Of a stretch of 64,000 bases of DNA, positions 34,339-46,457 are shown one piece after another (positions within the stretch are counted from its first letter, which is position 1; every line of letters begins with the position of its first letter). A program made the translations under genes and the position numbers. This DNA is from Sclerotinia nivalis (Eukaryota > Ascomycota > Leotiomycetes > Helotiales > Sclerotiniaceae). Under the pieces are notes generated by a model. The model saw only the letters and a list, made by a program, of their open reading frames with translations. It was not told where the DNA came from and ran no database searches. The DNA is taken from positions 1,674,001 to 1,738,000 of the forward strand of contig JAPEIS010000011.1 in assembly GCA_029531795.1 (NCBI GenBank). Direction: 5' to 3'.

Positions 34339-34501
34339 TATCATAATAAAGGAAAAGGTATATATAGAATTGATCTATAATTATATTACAAGGAAAGAAA
34401 GAAGATCAAGAAGGTAACCTGACTATATAGAAGTGAGTGTATACATGTGTGCCTAAGGCACACATGATCATGTGCAGGTGAAGGGAGATGAACCCGTAAC
34501 A
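34339..34501 (-). repeat. 5' LTR of Gy1-b
   Basis: 163 bp. The plus strand starts TATCATAATAAAGG and ends GATGAACCCGTAACA. Contains two perfect palindromes, GTGTGCCTAAGGCACAC (34447-34463) and CACATGATCATGTG (34461-34474). Confidence 0.93.
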
Positions 34502-34506
34502 CTTAT

Positions 34507-35364
34507 CGAGTTCTTCGAAATCTTATTATATTATTTGATTAATTCGATTATATTAATTACAAACCATTTATAATATTATACACTTTCGAACAAAATATCA
34601 TTATAATACTATACAAAATTGATGAAATTTAATTGTATATATATATTATATCAACTAATTCATCATTACTAATCAAAACCGACTATATCAATCAAATCAA
34701 TTAATATATTACAATTTACCCTTATTTCTTTATATTAATTAATCAATACAATTAAAACAATCAATTCTATTCAAAATGACCAATATTCGAAGTAATCTAT
34801 ATAATCAATAGATCAACCTTATCGATTTGATTAATTTGATCAATATAATCAATTAATCGACCAAATTGAACCACACCATCAATTTCAATCGGAATGCTCG
34901 AAATTGATATTCAAACATTATCAAGATCTATACTCTATATTAAATCAATTATCATTTTTTATATTCTTTTCTTGTTATTACAAATCGATTCTCGATCTAA
35001 AGAATATATTACAAATAATCATATAATATCTAATTATATAATTAATAATCTATAATCATTATATCCTCTACAATTATTATACTTTTCATTTCATATTAAT
35101 TATCAAACTCTTTTAAATCTTACCGATTCTTACAATCATCAACTCTTTTCTGATATACTACAAATCGAAGCCTAATCTAATCGATACTTTTCGTTAACTA
35201 AATAACTTCTATTAAGTCTATATATACTACCCTCGATCTTTAAAATCAAGGGCAGATCATTCAATACAATTCTTATTCAATATATACTTAACTCTACCAC
35301 TTCAATATAACCATCTTCTTCCCGATCCCTTCAATATACTCTATGATCGTACTATCTCATGATA
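34507..35364 (+). mobile_element. Copia element C3, segment 3 with 3' LTR
   Basis: Continues C3 after Gy1-b, colinear with 9838-10364 of C2, then purine tract and a subtype B 3' LTR. The ATCAAT-rich tract is at 34675-34875. It is followed at 35365 by minus-strand C5, the inferred host of C3. Confidence 0.9.
35007..35364 (+). repeat. 3' LTR of C3 (copia, subtype B)
   Basis: 358 bp from TATTACAAATAATC to ATCTCATGATA. Its ends and last 80 bp match subtype A, but the middle differs and is shorter. It is the same length and type as the C5 LTR at 46493-46850. Confidence 0.9.
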
Positions 35365-35941
35365 ATATAATATTGAGATTGTTTCTTTGATAGTATTGTT
35401 GTATATACAATTGCTTTCGGATGTATACTGGTTGTTTTGGGATACAGTATTGAAAGAGAAATGATTCCAATTAATAATCGAATAATTGAAACTCAGATAA
35501 ATTGATCTAAATTCTAAATATTTCAATCCTTATAAAACGAATTCTCTTCGATATCCTTTCAAAATCACAAATCTATAAATCCTCAATAGATCTATCAAGA
35601 AACAATATAAAGTATAGCAATCTTTTCAATAACTGGATTTTCATTACAATATACTTTAATTGATTGTATCAATGTATTTACTTCTTTTTAGAATATTGTA
35701 ATTGATCAAGTAAAAGAGATTCTAAATCACTTCTGTATTTATTATAAAGAATTTTGATGATATAATTAGTAGATTCAAATTCTATATTCTTTATATCAAT
35801 ATATTCTACAAAATTGGGATTCGAATTATTATTACAAATATCCTTTTCAATAATACTAATATCTTTATCTACAAAATATAATTGCTTTTTAATAATAGAA
35901 TCGGTATTTCTAATCTTTTTAATAAAAGGATCGATTAATAC

Positions 35942-37480
35942 TTATATATTTTTATTGTTTACTTTATTATTAATATCTAAAGGATTAAATAAAAAGAATA
36001 ATCCTAAATTGAATTTTATATTCCTATCATTACTCTCCAGATTTATTTTTATTTTCAAATCCAGTTTGTTTATAAATGATAATAAATCTGAAGTACATTT
36101 AGTAATTGAATCAAAAGTTTTCTGATTAATGAAAATAAGTAAATAAATAAAATCATTACAATTGTCCTTATATTGAATGATCGTTTTATTCATTTTGATA
36201 TAATTTTATATATCGAAAACTTTTATTAATTACTTGAATTCTTTTATATTATGAATATCGATTATTTAATTGATAAAATCTATATAATAAATGAAATCTT
36301 TATTGAATATAACATTCCGAATAACAATAATTCTATCGAACTTGAATATCTATATATAATAAATTAATATACTTAAGATACAATTTATCAAATATTCAAT
36401 ATATACTCGAAAATTGATTTTATATTATCTTTTATTAAATCCAATCTCTTTATTTTTATTCAAAGAATAAATTCTGTATCTATATCTATAGATCTTATTC
36501 CAATTAGAATAAAGATTATTAAAAAATAATTTACAAACAAAGAATTATTTTTGCAAAAATAATCACGAAATCATATATCGAATATTTTATTTGGAGATTT
36601 AAAAAATTTGGTTTTCAAAGAGTTTATATTATATAAATAGATTATAATTTGTATTACTTTTATTTATAATTTATTCAATAAATTCAATATAATCCTTAAT
36701 TTGATTTGTTTGATAATTATTTCTTATTCTATATATTCTGATTCTTCATTAGATTTATATATATAAAAAAAAGATAATTCAAACTCAATACCTTTTTGCT
36801 TGATTTATTTCTCGAAAAATATATCCTCTATAATCTCAATAACAAATATATCATTATTTTATTTGATTTCTATAATTACTAAATTATATCTATAATGAAT
36901 TCAAATAAAAAAACTTTATATAATAGAAAACATTTTATTGCAAATCTTTTTATAGAAAAAATAGAAAAAGATTTTATTATTATATATATCTTTGATTACG
37001 AAAAATTATAATATACTTATATACCCTTTATCGATATCAAAAAGATTCTATTAGATTTTGTAGAATAATTAAAATAATTAATAATCATTCGATATATAAA
37101 AGATAATCTGTTTTATATAAATATAAATATAATCTATATATTCGATATAAATGATACCTTTTATTTTGATATTTTATATTACAAATATTAAATATTCGAA
37201 TATTTCCTTTTTTAAATATTCTAAATATTTGTATTATAATTCATTTATATCCTTTCTAGAAAAAAATGAATTACAAAATTGATGAAATATTTTATTAATT
37301 TTACAATTTATTATTAAATATATCAAAAATAAATTATTTATAAAAATAAATAGAAAAATACTCGAATAATTTGAAAATAATTTGTATTCTAAAATCACAA
37401 GATTTTCAATACAAATATATTTAATTATTACAATACTATTTGAAAGATTTTCTTTACAAAAAATACAATTATATCTAAAA
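35942..37480 (-). pseudogene. Copia integrase and linker (C5)
   Basis: The minus strand at 36193-35942 reads NKTIIQYKDNCNDFIYLLIFINQKTFDS, the same linker as the 173-codon opening in C2. 37480-36200 is colinear with the C2 integrase region but full of stops. 35365-35940 continues the linker towards RT (SFNYSIINWNHFSFNTVSQN matches the C1 and C2 sequence after the linker). Confidence 0.65.
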
Positions 37481-37482
37481 TA

Positions 37483-37869
37483 TTATATATTAGTTTTCAA
37501 TAATCGAATATTCGAGATAATATTAATATAGAAATTAAGAATTAATATTATATTGTTCAAAACGAAATCATTATTAAAATGATCATTTTTTTTGATAATT
37601 CTTTTGATTGTATAAATACTATAATCCAAAACTTGAAAGAATATAATATCTATTTTTATAAAATTATTAAACTTAGATAATATATATTGATAATTATTTA
37701 TAAAAGAAATATCGTTCACAATATATATAATATTACAATTATCGAGTAAAATATTATTGAAAAAACAATGAATTTTTACAATAATAATATAGATTTTTGT
37801 TTGATTAATTCGAGTATTAAGAATAATAATATTAAATAAAGTTTTAAAAGAACTCATATTTGATTTCAT
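37483..37869 (-). pseudogene. Copia protease segment (C5)
   Basis: 128 open codons, homologous along its length to 4923-5309 (C2) and 13870-13484 (C4): ATG, TLFNIIILNTRINQ, ILLDNCNIIYIVND at the place of the catalytic D-S/T-G (Asp kept), VLDYSIYTIKRI, LNFYINIISNIRLLKTNI. The start codon is the same in all three copies. The solo LTR at 37892 lies 23 bp upstream, between gag and protease. Confidence 0.72.
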
Positions 37870-37891
37870 TTATTCTTTTTTAATTTATTTA

Positions 37892-38276
37892 TATCACGGG
37901 TAATCACATGTTACCTAAATCACATGTAAATGATCTATGATCAATACATCATCGCTTTCCTACGTCATTTATATCGTACGATCATCGTATGTTTTTCTTA
38001 TATTATTCGTATTTAGGCTATTCTAAATCCTTGGTTATCCTTACGATTAATCAAGATGATCCTGATATGATATCATTAGAAATCATATCTCAATGATGTA
38101 TCTCATCAATTAGATAACAAGAATCTAATCTATATATACAACCCTCGATTGATAGGATCGAAGGCAAATCATTCAAAAAGTTCTTATTCAGTTAGTTATT
38201 TAACATTATCACTTCAATAGAACCATCTTCTCCCTAATCCCTTCAACGTGCTCTGTGATCATATTATCTCGTGATA
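37892..38276 (+). mobile_element. Solo copia LTR (subtype A) in C5
   Basis: 385 bp, TATCACGGGTAATCACATG to ATCTCGTGATA, with 5-bp duplication ATTTA on both sides (37887-37891, 38277-38281). It is the least RIP-mutated copia LTR of the window. C5 sequence is continuous across it. It is opposite in orientation to C5. Confidence 0.95.
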
Positions 38277-38299
38277 ATTTAATATATAAATACTTCTAT

Positions 38300-39658
38300 A
38301 ATTGTAAATTAGCTCGATTTTTAATCATCTTTAATTCGGATTCGATATAGTATTATCGAAGTATTATATCTATTTTGTTAATAAATATTAATTCTATAAT
38401 TCGATAATTGTTTATATAATATCGATACTTTAAATTATTTTTTCAATCAATTTTGTCTTGCAAAAAATTTCTAGGTTTTATTAGTATTCTAATTACTTTT
38501 AGAATTGATCCCCTTTTTATTCTTTTTAGACTTTTTATCGTTTTGAAAAAAGCTAAAAGTGGAATACATATTTTCTTTGATTTTAAAAGTAATCAAATTC
38601 TAAAAAAATAATCCTTCAAAGATATCTTCGAATTGTTGAAATGAAAAATTAGATAATCCAAATTGATTATTTATTTCGATCTATATAATCATTAGATTTA
38701 CCCAAATTGAAAACAATCTAATATCAATTGTTTATAGAAATACAATAATAACTATTTTATTCTGAATTTCAATTATTTTATATAAAAGAACTTTAATATA
38801 AATTATAATCCAATCTCTATATCATTTAACAAAATCGATTTTATCAAACAATATTTATACTAATATAAATCGATATTCATATAATACTATCATTTTGATA
38901 ATGATTATTATAAAAACGAATTTCCATTTGAACAATAAAATAATCGTTTTAAATAAAAGAAATATAATATCTTTATTGCGAATAGAAAGCTTTATAAAAT
39001 AAACTTGATTTATAATTGATTCGATTTATTCATATATATCTTAAAAAGCTTTGTAATTCTGAATATACTTATATTAATAATATCGCCATTCTGTTTGAAA
39101 AATGTTAAATTCGATTATAATATTTTGAAATATAGTAAAGAAAAAAACAATAGATCAAATTAATATAAATTTCGATATATTTTCATTAGAATTCTCTATA
39201 TTAGTATTTCCATTTGTATCTTGCCAAACTTGAATTGCTATAAAATATTCCAAAAATTCCCGTCGATATCGATCTTGATTAATTTGATTATATTTTGTTT
39301 CAAAATCGATAATAAAAGATAAAACTGATAATCTGATAAATAATTAATCGATTTGAAAAATGATTGATCTGTTTGCTAGATCGAAGCTAAAAGTAATTCT
39401 ATTTGAAATGAATACAAAAGGATTATTATCTAGATCTACTAATTCTACTAATTCCCAAATTCCGACGATTAAATATTTATTTTGTAAATGAAGATATCAT
39501 TTTGGTTATTAAATACCAAAAAAAAAAAAGAATTAAATTAATCTTTTACTATATTAAAAGATAACAAAGAAGAAATATAGAATAATTAAATTTATAATAA
39601 AAACAAAAATGAAATAAAAAAGTACAATCCTTTATAAATTGAATAATCATATAATAGA
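38300..39658 (-). pseudogene. Copia gag region (C5)
   Basis: Minus-strand equivalent of C2 3540-4900. It shares the DNA around the counterpart of the QMEYRYQQ segment and the A-run (CCCCTTTTTATTC near 38510). Full of stops and small indels. 46453-46492 is the last piece before the LTR, beyond Gy1-c. Confidence 0.5.
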
Positions 39659-39821
39659 TATCACGGTGAGGGAAAAGGTATATGTAGGGTTGATCTATAG
39701 TTGTACTACGAGGAGAGGAAGAAGGTCAAGAGAGTGATCTGATTATATAGAAGTGAGTGTATATATGTGTGTTTAAGGTATATATAATCATATATAGATG
39801 AAGGGAAATAAATCTGTAATA
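39659..39821 (-). repeat. 3' LTR of Gy1-c
   Basis: 163 bp, TATCACGGTGAGGGAAAAGG to AATCTGTAATA on the plus strand. Confidence 0.94.
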
Positions 39822-40254
39822 GTATTCTTTTTTCAAGAAACTCATTTGATTCCAAATAAATATTAGAAAATAAAGAAAAGTAAAGAAAAAATATAGGTCT
39901 TTTCTTTCAATTAAATTTTTGAACAAAAATGTATAGTATTCTTTAATAATGTTATATTCCTCAATATATGATAATCCAAACGTTATATTTCCAAATGCTA
40001 TATTCTCTATTATAATAATATATAATATATCTTTAGACGAAACGAATAGTCTTAATATAAATGGATCTTTGTAAAGTAGATGTAGTAATCGTACTGTATG
40101 ATTCTGATTACAAATTCTGTAATTCCGATTGCAATATAATAGTATCGAAATGCTTTAGGATCCAAATTGATAATCTTGATTTCTCTAGATGAAAGCAATG
40201 ATATTCGATAAAAACCTTTTTGTTACCCTTTAAATCATTAATTAATTACTAAAT

Positions 40255-40345
40255 TGATGTATAATATTTCTATTTGATTAAATAATGATGGTCATCCTTA
40301 TTATGATTATCTAGAACTTTTTCAAATATCCATTTTTGAATAGAT
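40255..40345 (-). pseudogene. Chromodomain (Gy1-c)
   Basis: Minus strand reads ESIQKWIFEKVLDNHNKDDH then HYLIK. It keeps the Trp that is a stop in Gy1-a. Compare 'EWEVEKILDxRxxRGxxxYLVKWxGY'. It lies C-terminal to the integrase as in chromoviruses. 39822-40250 is untranslated sequence with no recognised gene. Confidence 0.78.
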
Positions 40346-40699
40346 TCATTCTTATCGTCGTTCTATTCCAAAACTCTGTTTTGTATAATCAAGGATTCTG
40401 ATTTGTTAATCATTATCTAAACCAGGAAATGAGGATTAGTATAAGCTAAAAGTAAAAAAGAATGATAGAAAATAAAGAAGATTTTAATGTTCTCAAATAA
40501 TTGAACAAAACAAATATAAAGATAAATCTTGATAATCTTGTAAAGGCCGATCTATTTATTATCTAGCTTTTTTATTTTATATAAGGTCTTCATATTCTTA
40601 ATATTGATGTAAACTTTCTGGTTGATTGTATAACGAAATGAATCAAAACGATAATAATTAGTATAGTCGTTATAAATAGTAATTATCTATTATACAAAA

Positions 40700-41480
40700 A
40701 TACAAAATTGCTTTAAGATATATTCTATACGATTTGTAGTTCGATTTCCTTTAAAGAATTCCTATTTTTGTATTAGAGTTATATCTAATGGACAAAGTTT
40801 ATTAGATTCAATATTTAGATATAGATTAAACCCATAATTAGCGAAAAAGAGCAAACAATTAATCATTTTAGAAATTATATTATTGGATATAAATTCGATT
40901 AAGGATAATTAATCCAATTAATCGTTTTAATAATAATTAACAAAAGCTTATAAATACTACTTCAGAATCGAATTAATATATTCAATTTGATCATCTATTT
41001 GAAGATAAAAAGCTGAAAAGTGCTTTAAGGTAATTCCCAATTGCTCCGAAAGTTGTAATTAGAATTCTGATACAAACTGTATTTCCTGATCGGAAATGAT
41101 ATTATTCGGAAATTTATGAAATATATAAATATAATTGATAAAAGTATCGATTAGTTTTTCTGTTATTAGTATATATGTATCGATAAAATATTTCATTTTG
41201 ATTAGTTTGTAGATTATTATCAAAATATATTTATAAATAGAATTATAATAAATATAATCTAAAAACAATATAATATAATTGATTGAGATATTAGATTATA
41301 TATAAAAAGGAATAGATAACGATTTCAAAAATCCGGGAGGTATCGATTTAAACGATTTAATACGAATATAAAGTTTGCAGGTTTTTATATAAGATGCGAT
41401 TTCTAAATGTATATTAGATTATCAATATATACGAGAAACAAGATCGATCGTTTTAGTTCGATCAGAATAGTTGACAGGAT
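40700..41480 (-). pseudogene. Integrase (Gy1-c)
   Basis: The open segment 41059-41268 reads FLDYIYYNSIYKYILIIIYKLIKMKYFIDTYILITEKLIDTFINYIYIFHKFPNNIISDQEIQFVSEF. It keeps the second catalytic Asp in IISDQ, which is Asn in Gy1-a. Downstream, TEFISNNIISKMIDYSLFFANYGFN-like sequence marks the C-terminal part. Stops on both sides. Confidence 0.87.
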
Positions 41481-42064
41481 TAGAAGAATAAGTCCGATAG
41501 ATAATTTGGAGTTTAAATTCATCATCTAGTAGAATCCAAAACTTATCCTGGTAGTAAATTCTATTATTTTGGATCGAATAATCCTGTATAACGATTTGAA
41601 GAGTTTTATGATGTTTTTTTGGCTATTTAATCATCAATAGATTATTAAGAGTAGAAATAAATTGATCTGCGATATCGGATCTAGTATATACTGTATCGAT
41701 TAGGGTATCAATTGATTGATTGTAGAATGGTATTATTGTTTTTATTGATACTAAATTAATATACTTAATCAAATCCTTATAAAAATCGATGTTAAAACAA
41801 TCTTAAGAAAGAATAATATGTTTTCGATTTTTTAGATGTTTATTGTTTGGGTTAAAGTGATACAATCGATTTTTGTATTTTCTATTTAGTATATCTAATC
41901 GAATAATCTTGTTTTTTAATCAATAGATTATACAGAAATTATATTAAAATAAAAATTCGGATTATCGCATTTATTATTGATTAAAAATCTTTGTAATTAT
42001 AAAATACTCAAGGTTCTTATAATTAATAAGAATCTCGAATTCCTTTTGTAAATTTTAAAGCTTT

Positions 42065-42285
42065 GAATATTATTCTTCTATTGTTTTGATAATAATAAGT
42101 AGTTCCTTATTATAGATCTTATAATTATATTTTACTACTATATATTTAGATAAAAAGTAAGCGATTGGATACAAAATATTATTATTATTGTATTGCGAAA
42201 GGATTCCTTCTAAAATCCAATCGAAAGTATCGATTTCCAAAACAGTTTTCTGTTTATAATCGAAGTATACCAAAACCAATGTTGT
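42065..42285 (-). pseudogene. RNase H (Gy1-c), open for 69 codons
   Basis: Reads LVYFDYKQKTVLEIDTFDWILEGILSQYNNNN, then PIAYFLSKYIVVKYNYKIYNKELLIIIKTIEE. The family block 'ETDASDWAxGGVLSQ' is kept nearly whole, with Asp of DAS present as DTF. The best-preserved RNase H of the window. Confidence 0.9.
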
Positions 42286-42399
42286 TATGAAAGCCCTTTT
42301 TAAAGTATCAAAAATTTTTGTATAATTTATAATCTAATTCTATATAATGTTCTTTTACAAAAGATCATTGAAAGGATAACAAATCTTTGAAAAATCTTT

Positions 42400-43060
42400 T
42401 ATAAAATACCAATAGAAATTGACGAAATCAAGAAATCGTTGTAAATCCTTTATATATAAAAGTAATTTCTAAGATATAATAACCATAACCTTTTCTTGAT
42501 TTATTTCGATATTTTTGATTATAATAATAAAACCCAAATATTTTGTTTTTATGATTTCGAATTTGTATTTGTTAATATCAATTTGTAATCCAATATTTAT
42601 TAACTTTTGAATTATTTAATGAATATACTTCTTATACTTTACAAAATTATCGAAATTGATTAAGATATTATTGAGATATATAATATAATATTTATCCAAT
42701 TCATCGAAAAGTATATAATTAATATAATATTAGAACGATATAGATATATTATAAAAACCAAAAAATATAATTAAAGATTCAAAAAGACCAAAACGAATAA
42801 TGAATATAGTTTTCCATTTATCCTTTTCGACGATTCACAATTTGTTGAACACTACAATAATATTAAGTTTGATATAAATTTTTGCATTGCAAAAAGCATT
42901 TAGTATTTCGCAAACGATAAATAATAGATAGCGATTCTTTATAATAATATTATTGAATCCTTAATAATCTTAATAGATATAGACCCCCCCTTCAGATTTA
43001 GTAGCCAACAATAAAGGAGAAGTATATTATAATCTCGATTTCTGAATGAATTTTTTGAAG
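42400..43060 (-). pseudogene. Reverse transcriptase (Gy1-c)
   Basis: Colinear with the open RT of Gy1-a. Reads LFDELDKYYIIYLNNILINF, with YLNN at 42667-42678: both catalytic Asp codons are AAT. The Gly and Pro of the FGLxNAP block are also mutated. It ends near the FLxFVNFY block at about 42410. Confidence 0.85.
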
Positions 43061-44299
43061 AGATTATTATCGAGTCATTTGTATATTATTATCAATTCTA
43101 TTAACAATAAAGAATGGTTTTTGAAGTAAAATGATTTTTTATTAGATATTAATTCAATCTTATAATCCTAGATTCAATGAAACAATAGTCTATCTATATA
43201 ATATAGAAAAAAGGCAAGAAGTTTATTTTATAATCATATAGAAAGTCTTTATTGTATTTGATTATTATTGAAGGAAGATTTGCCAATTAAAAATTTGTCA
43301 ATATCAATTTCAAAGATCTTCTATAGATAAAGCAATTTATAACAATTGTATACAAAATTATAAAGTTGTGGTAGAGTTTTAAAGAATATCTTTACTATAT
43401 TATTTTATCTTTATAAAATCGATCGAAAATCCTTTTCTATAAATATTGGAAACAATATAGTTTGTTGTAGATAATCTTACTCAATAGCTTTCTATATAAT
43501 ATCTAATTCATTCTATATTAATTGAATAATCCGAATATTATCTTGTTAACAAAACGAAACAAAGTTAGAAACTTGCAATCAACGAATATCATCTATATTT
43601 GAATTTGTATTCTTGTAAATAGATATAAGGAGTTTTTTAATAGAAAACAAAGGCAAATAGTTTTTTGGATTATAAACAAAACGATATCGATTTGTAATCT
43701 TCAAAATCGATTTTGGATATAGATAATTGAGAATTATCTATATTTAATTATTTGATTCTCTATAGTACTTTATTCAATAATGATTTATACCAAATATCAA
43801 ACCTTGTTGAAATTCAAGATCAATAAAAGAATCGTTAAATTATAATATATAATCTTTATTTAATATCTCTTTAATAAAAGGTTTTTTATAAAGAGTTTCT
43901 TTAAAAGCAAAAGGTATTTGAATAAATAAAGAATCGATATCATTTTTTGAATAATCCTCAATATAAAAAAAGCAATATTTATAATCTGTATATTTAGCTT
44001 TTATATCAAAATTAATAAGGAATTTATTTAAAGATTTGATAGTATCGATAATCTATTATAAGATAACTTTTATTAAATCCTCTTATTCCTTAATCGAAAA
44101 TAGAATCGTTGATATAATAATTAGCTTTAAATTATAATACACCGAACAATTGGAAATATAATAGTTTGAAAAGAATATTAAATTCATTTCTGTTTAATTG
44201 ATAATAAGATTGTAGTATTATAATTATAGTAAACCAAAGATTAATAGTATCTCTAATAAAAATTGAATAATATAAAAAAATTAATATTTATAATAATCT

Positions 44300-44490
44300 T
44301 TTATAACGATTTTTATTATAAAATATTTTGTAATTCTATCGACAAATCGAAATTTACAAAAAAAAGGTAAGAATTATATTTCAATATTATATTTGAAAAC
44401 AAAAGAACAATTAATGAAGGTTTTCTTAGAATATCCATTATCAATAAGATTTATAACAATAAAAGGATTTTTATATACAAAGAATATAAT
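44300..44490 (-). pseudogene. Aspartic protease (Gy1-c)
   Basis: Minus strand reads VINLIDNGYSKKTFINC, comparable to the gypsy active site 'xLIDSGATGxFI' with Ser to Asn. The opposite-strand opening 44393-44641 is its shadow. The spacer to RT (43060-44300) has no recognised motif. Confidence 0.6.
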
Positions 44491-44729
44491 GATTTTAATA
44501 AATAAAGATTTATTATTTATAGAATTGAATTACAATGATTCATATTTATCTATTTCTCGATTTACCTTTTTGTCTTTAATATTCCTTTACAAACGATTTT
44601 TCATAAAGATTAGTTTTTTCTTTATTCGGGATTTTCTTTGATTGAATTAAATATAGAAACAACTTTCTTTAGTTCGATATAACTTTATTATTGTATCTGA
44701 TTCAGATATTGTTAGCTTTATATTCAATT

Positions 44730-45950
44730 ACCAGTATATCCTTTTCGAAATCCATTGCGATTATTGTTAGATCTATTAGCATCTCGGAAAGTTGGGGTGG
44801 TAGTATATTGAATAAGGGCCAGATTAGTTAGGGCGCTGGTATTATGGTTGGAAAAGGCATTAATAGAAGTCTATTTGCTGAAAAGAAAATTATTGTTGAT
44901 ATTATAAATGATATAATAATCAATTTGAAAATAACCGATTTTATTACAACAATTATAAGAAATTATAAAATTAAACTTCTTTTTCTTATTTTATTAACTC
45001 TTTTGTTATTATTTTTTCTGTTTTATTGTATTAAGATCTATAAGATCATTATCATCAACAACAAATATATTACTAGAATTTTTGTTATAATATTCAGTGT
45101 TACAAAGATTCTAATTTCAAATAAAAAATTTCTTTTGCTAATCATTAATATCATCAATAGCGCAAAAATTCGAATCATTAATAATCAAAGTTCGGAAAAG
45201 GATAATAATCTTTTGTTTCATTATATTAACAATTTCGTAATCAGATTTGTAGCAAGAATTAACAAGGTAAAACAATATAAAGAAGAAAACTGAAAAAGAT
45301 TCTTTTGAATTTATAGAAAGCTTATCGAATTTAAATAAAGTTTTCCTTTCAATATCTACAGAGATATATAATTTGTTCAATTTGATCAAAAACGAAACAA
45401 CAGAATCGAAACAAATAGGATCGTCAACAAATCTGATAATATCTGTAATACATTCTTGTCGCGTTTGACTATTGAGAAGACTAATAGTATAGCTAATCTT
45501 TTTTTGTTTGAAAACAAAAAGTTGTAAATCGATTATCCAATAAAGTTGCAAATCCAATTTCCAAAATTGATAATCTTTTTAGTAGACGAGAATATTAGAT
45601 CTTTCGTTTTTAAAAACAAATGGATCCTTTTGAGTTTGATAAGGAATAATCGATTTCTAATTAATGACAATATCACCGATGTCCAATTGAGTTTGCTTGT
45701 TAGCCAAAATACGAAGAAGCCTGATGTTTTCTGTTTTGAATTCCTTGATTTTATTTGTTTGAATAGTAATATAGATAATTTGAATAATAAAGCGATCTTC
45801 GATAATAAAGAAAATATAATTCAAATAAACAATTTGTTTGTCAGAACTAATAGCAAGGTTTGGTATCATCGGAATATTTAATTCTACTAGGATTTGTATA
45901 ATAATAGACCATTGATCGAAGACTCGTTGGATTCCGGTACGAATTCCTTC
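44730..45950 (-). pseudogene. Gag (Gy1-c)
   Basis: The open segment 45138-45557 gives LQLYWIIDLQLFVFKQKKISYTISLLNSQTRQECITDIIRF, then PICFDSVVSFLIKLNKLYISVDIERKTLFKFDKLSINSKE. This fits a retrotransposon gag domain ('Kxxxxxxxx L.G.A..W......F..FL..L...Y'). An upstream piece is 45657-45869. The basic Asn- and Arg-rich tail near 44740-44800 (FRDANRSNNNRNGFRKGY) follows the decayed zinc knuckle. Opposite-strand openings 44844-45293 and 45546-45881 are shadows. Confidence 0.7.
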
Positions 45951-46289
45951 AATAGAAGTAGGAATCGTATCATTAGCAGATATAGAATCAAAAGCTATTG
46001 TAAAAAGAATTGTGATTGTATATATAAAATATAATTATATAAAAGCAATCAAAAACAAATACAAAAGTTTGTGAATAAATATAATCACACAGAAACAATC
46101 AGAAATCAAAAGCAATACAAAAGCGAATAAAAAAACTGTACAAAAGCAAATAAGAAATACAATCGTACAAAAACAAGCGAATTACAATAGCGCAAAAGTA
46201 ATCAAAAATAGATATAGAAGTTTATAGATGATTTGATAAGATCAAATCACTTTATAAAGTAATAAGGCCTTTGAAAGAATAATATAAAT

Positions 46290-46452
46290 TATCACGATAA
46301 AGAAAAAGGTATATATAAGGTTGATCTATAATTGTATTACAAGGAGAAGAAAAAGGTTAAGGAGGTGATCTGATTATATAGAAGTGAGTATATGCATATA
46401 TGCCTAAGGCACACATGATCATGTGCAGGTGAAGGGAGATGAACCCGTAACA
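46290..46452 (-). repeat. 5' LTR of Gy1-c
   Basis: 163 bp, TATCACGATAAAG to GATGAACCCGTAACA on the plus strand. Includes TGCCTAAGGCA and CACATGATCATGTG palindromes. Confidence 0.94.
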
Positions 46453-46457
46453 ATAGA

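Larger units (their letters stand above)
28029..34501 (-). mobile_element. Gypsy chromodomain element Gy1-b
   Basis: 6473 bp, LTRs at 28029-28162 (3') and 34339-34501 (5'), flanked by CTTAT, inside copia C3. Same domain order as Gy1-a and Gy1-c. It is shorter because about 390 bp of gag and about 29 bp of the 3' LTR are deleted, partly offset by a tandem duplication of about 120 bp near 32180-32420. It is the least mutated Gy1 at the RT active site. Confidence 0.93.
35365..39658 (-). mobile_element. Copia element C5, segment 1 (linker to gag)
   Basis: Minus-strand copia: linker (36193-35942), integrase, protease (37869-37483), gag (39658-38300). It contains a solo LTR at 37892-38276 and is interrupted at 39659 by Gy1-c (TSD ATAGA). 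Its left side is cut at 35365 by C3, so its 3' half lies left of the window. It is the outermost copia of the nest and among the most mutated. Confidence 0.88.
39659..46452 (-). mobile_element. Complete gypsy chromodomain element Gy1-c
   Basis: 6794 bp with 163-bp LTRs at 39659-39821 (3') and 46290-46452 (5'), flanked by ATAGA (39654-39658, 46453-46457), inside copia C5. It has no internal insertion and is the best reference for the Gy1 layout. Minus-strand order: gag, protease, RT, RNase H, integrase, chromodomain. Confidence 0.95.

Noticed and set aside
44844..45293. Plus-strand openings with strongly hydrophobic translation (also 21853-22116 and, on the minus strand, 63627-63989)
   Set aside because: They look like membrane proteins but are mirror frames of gag; recurrence follows from gag conservation.
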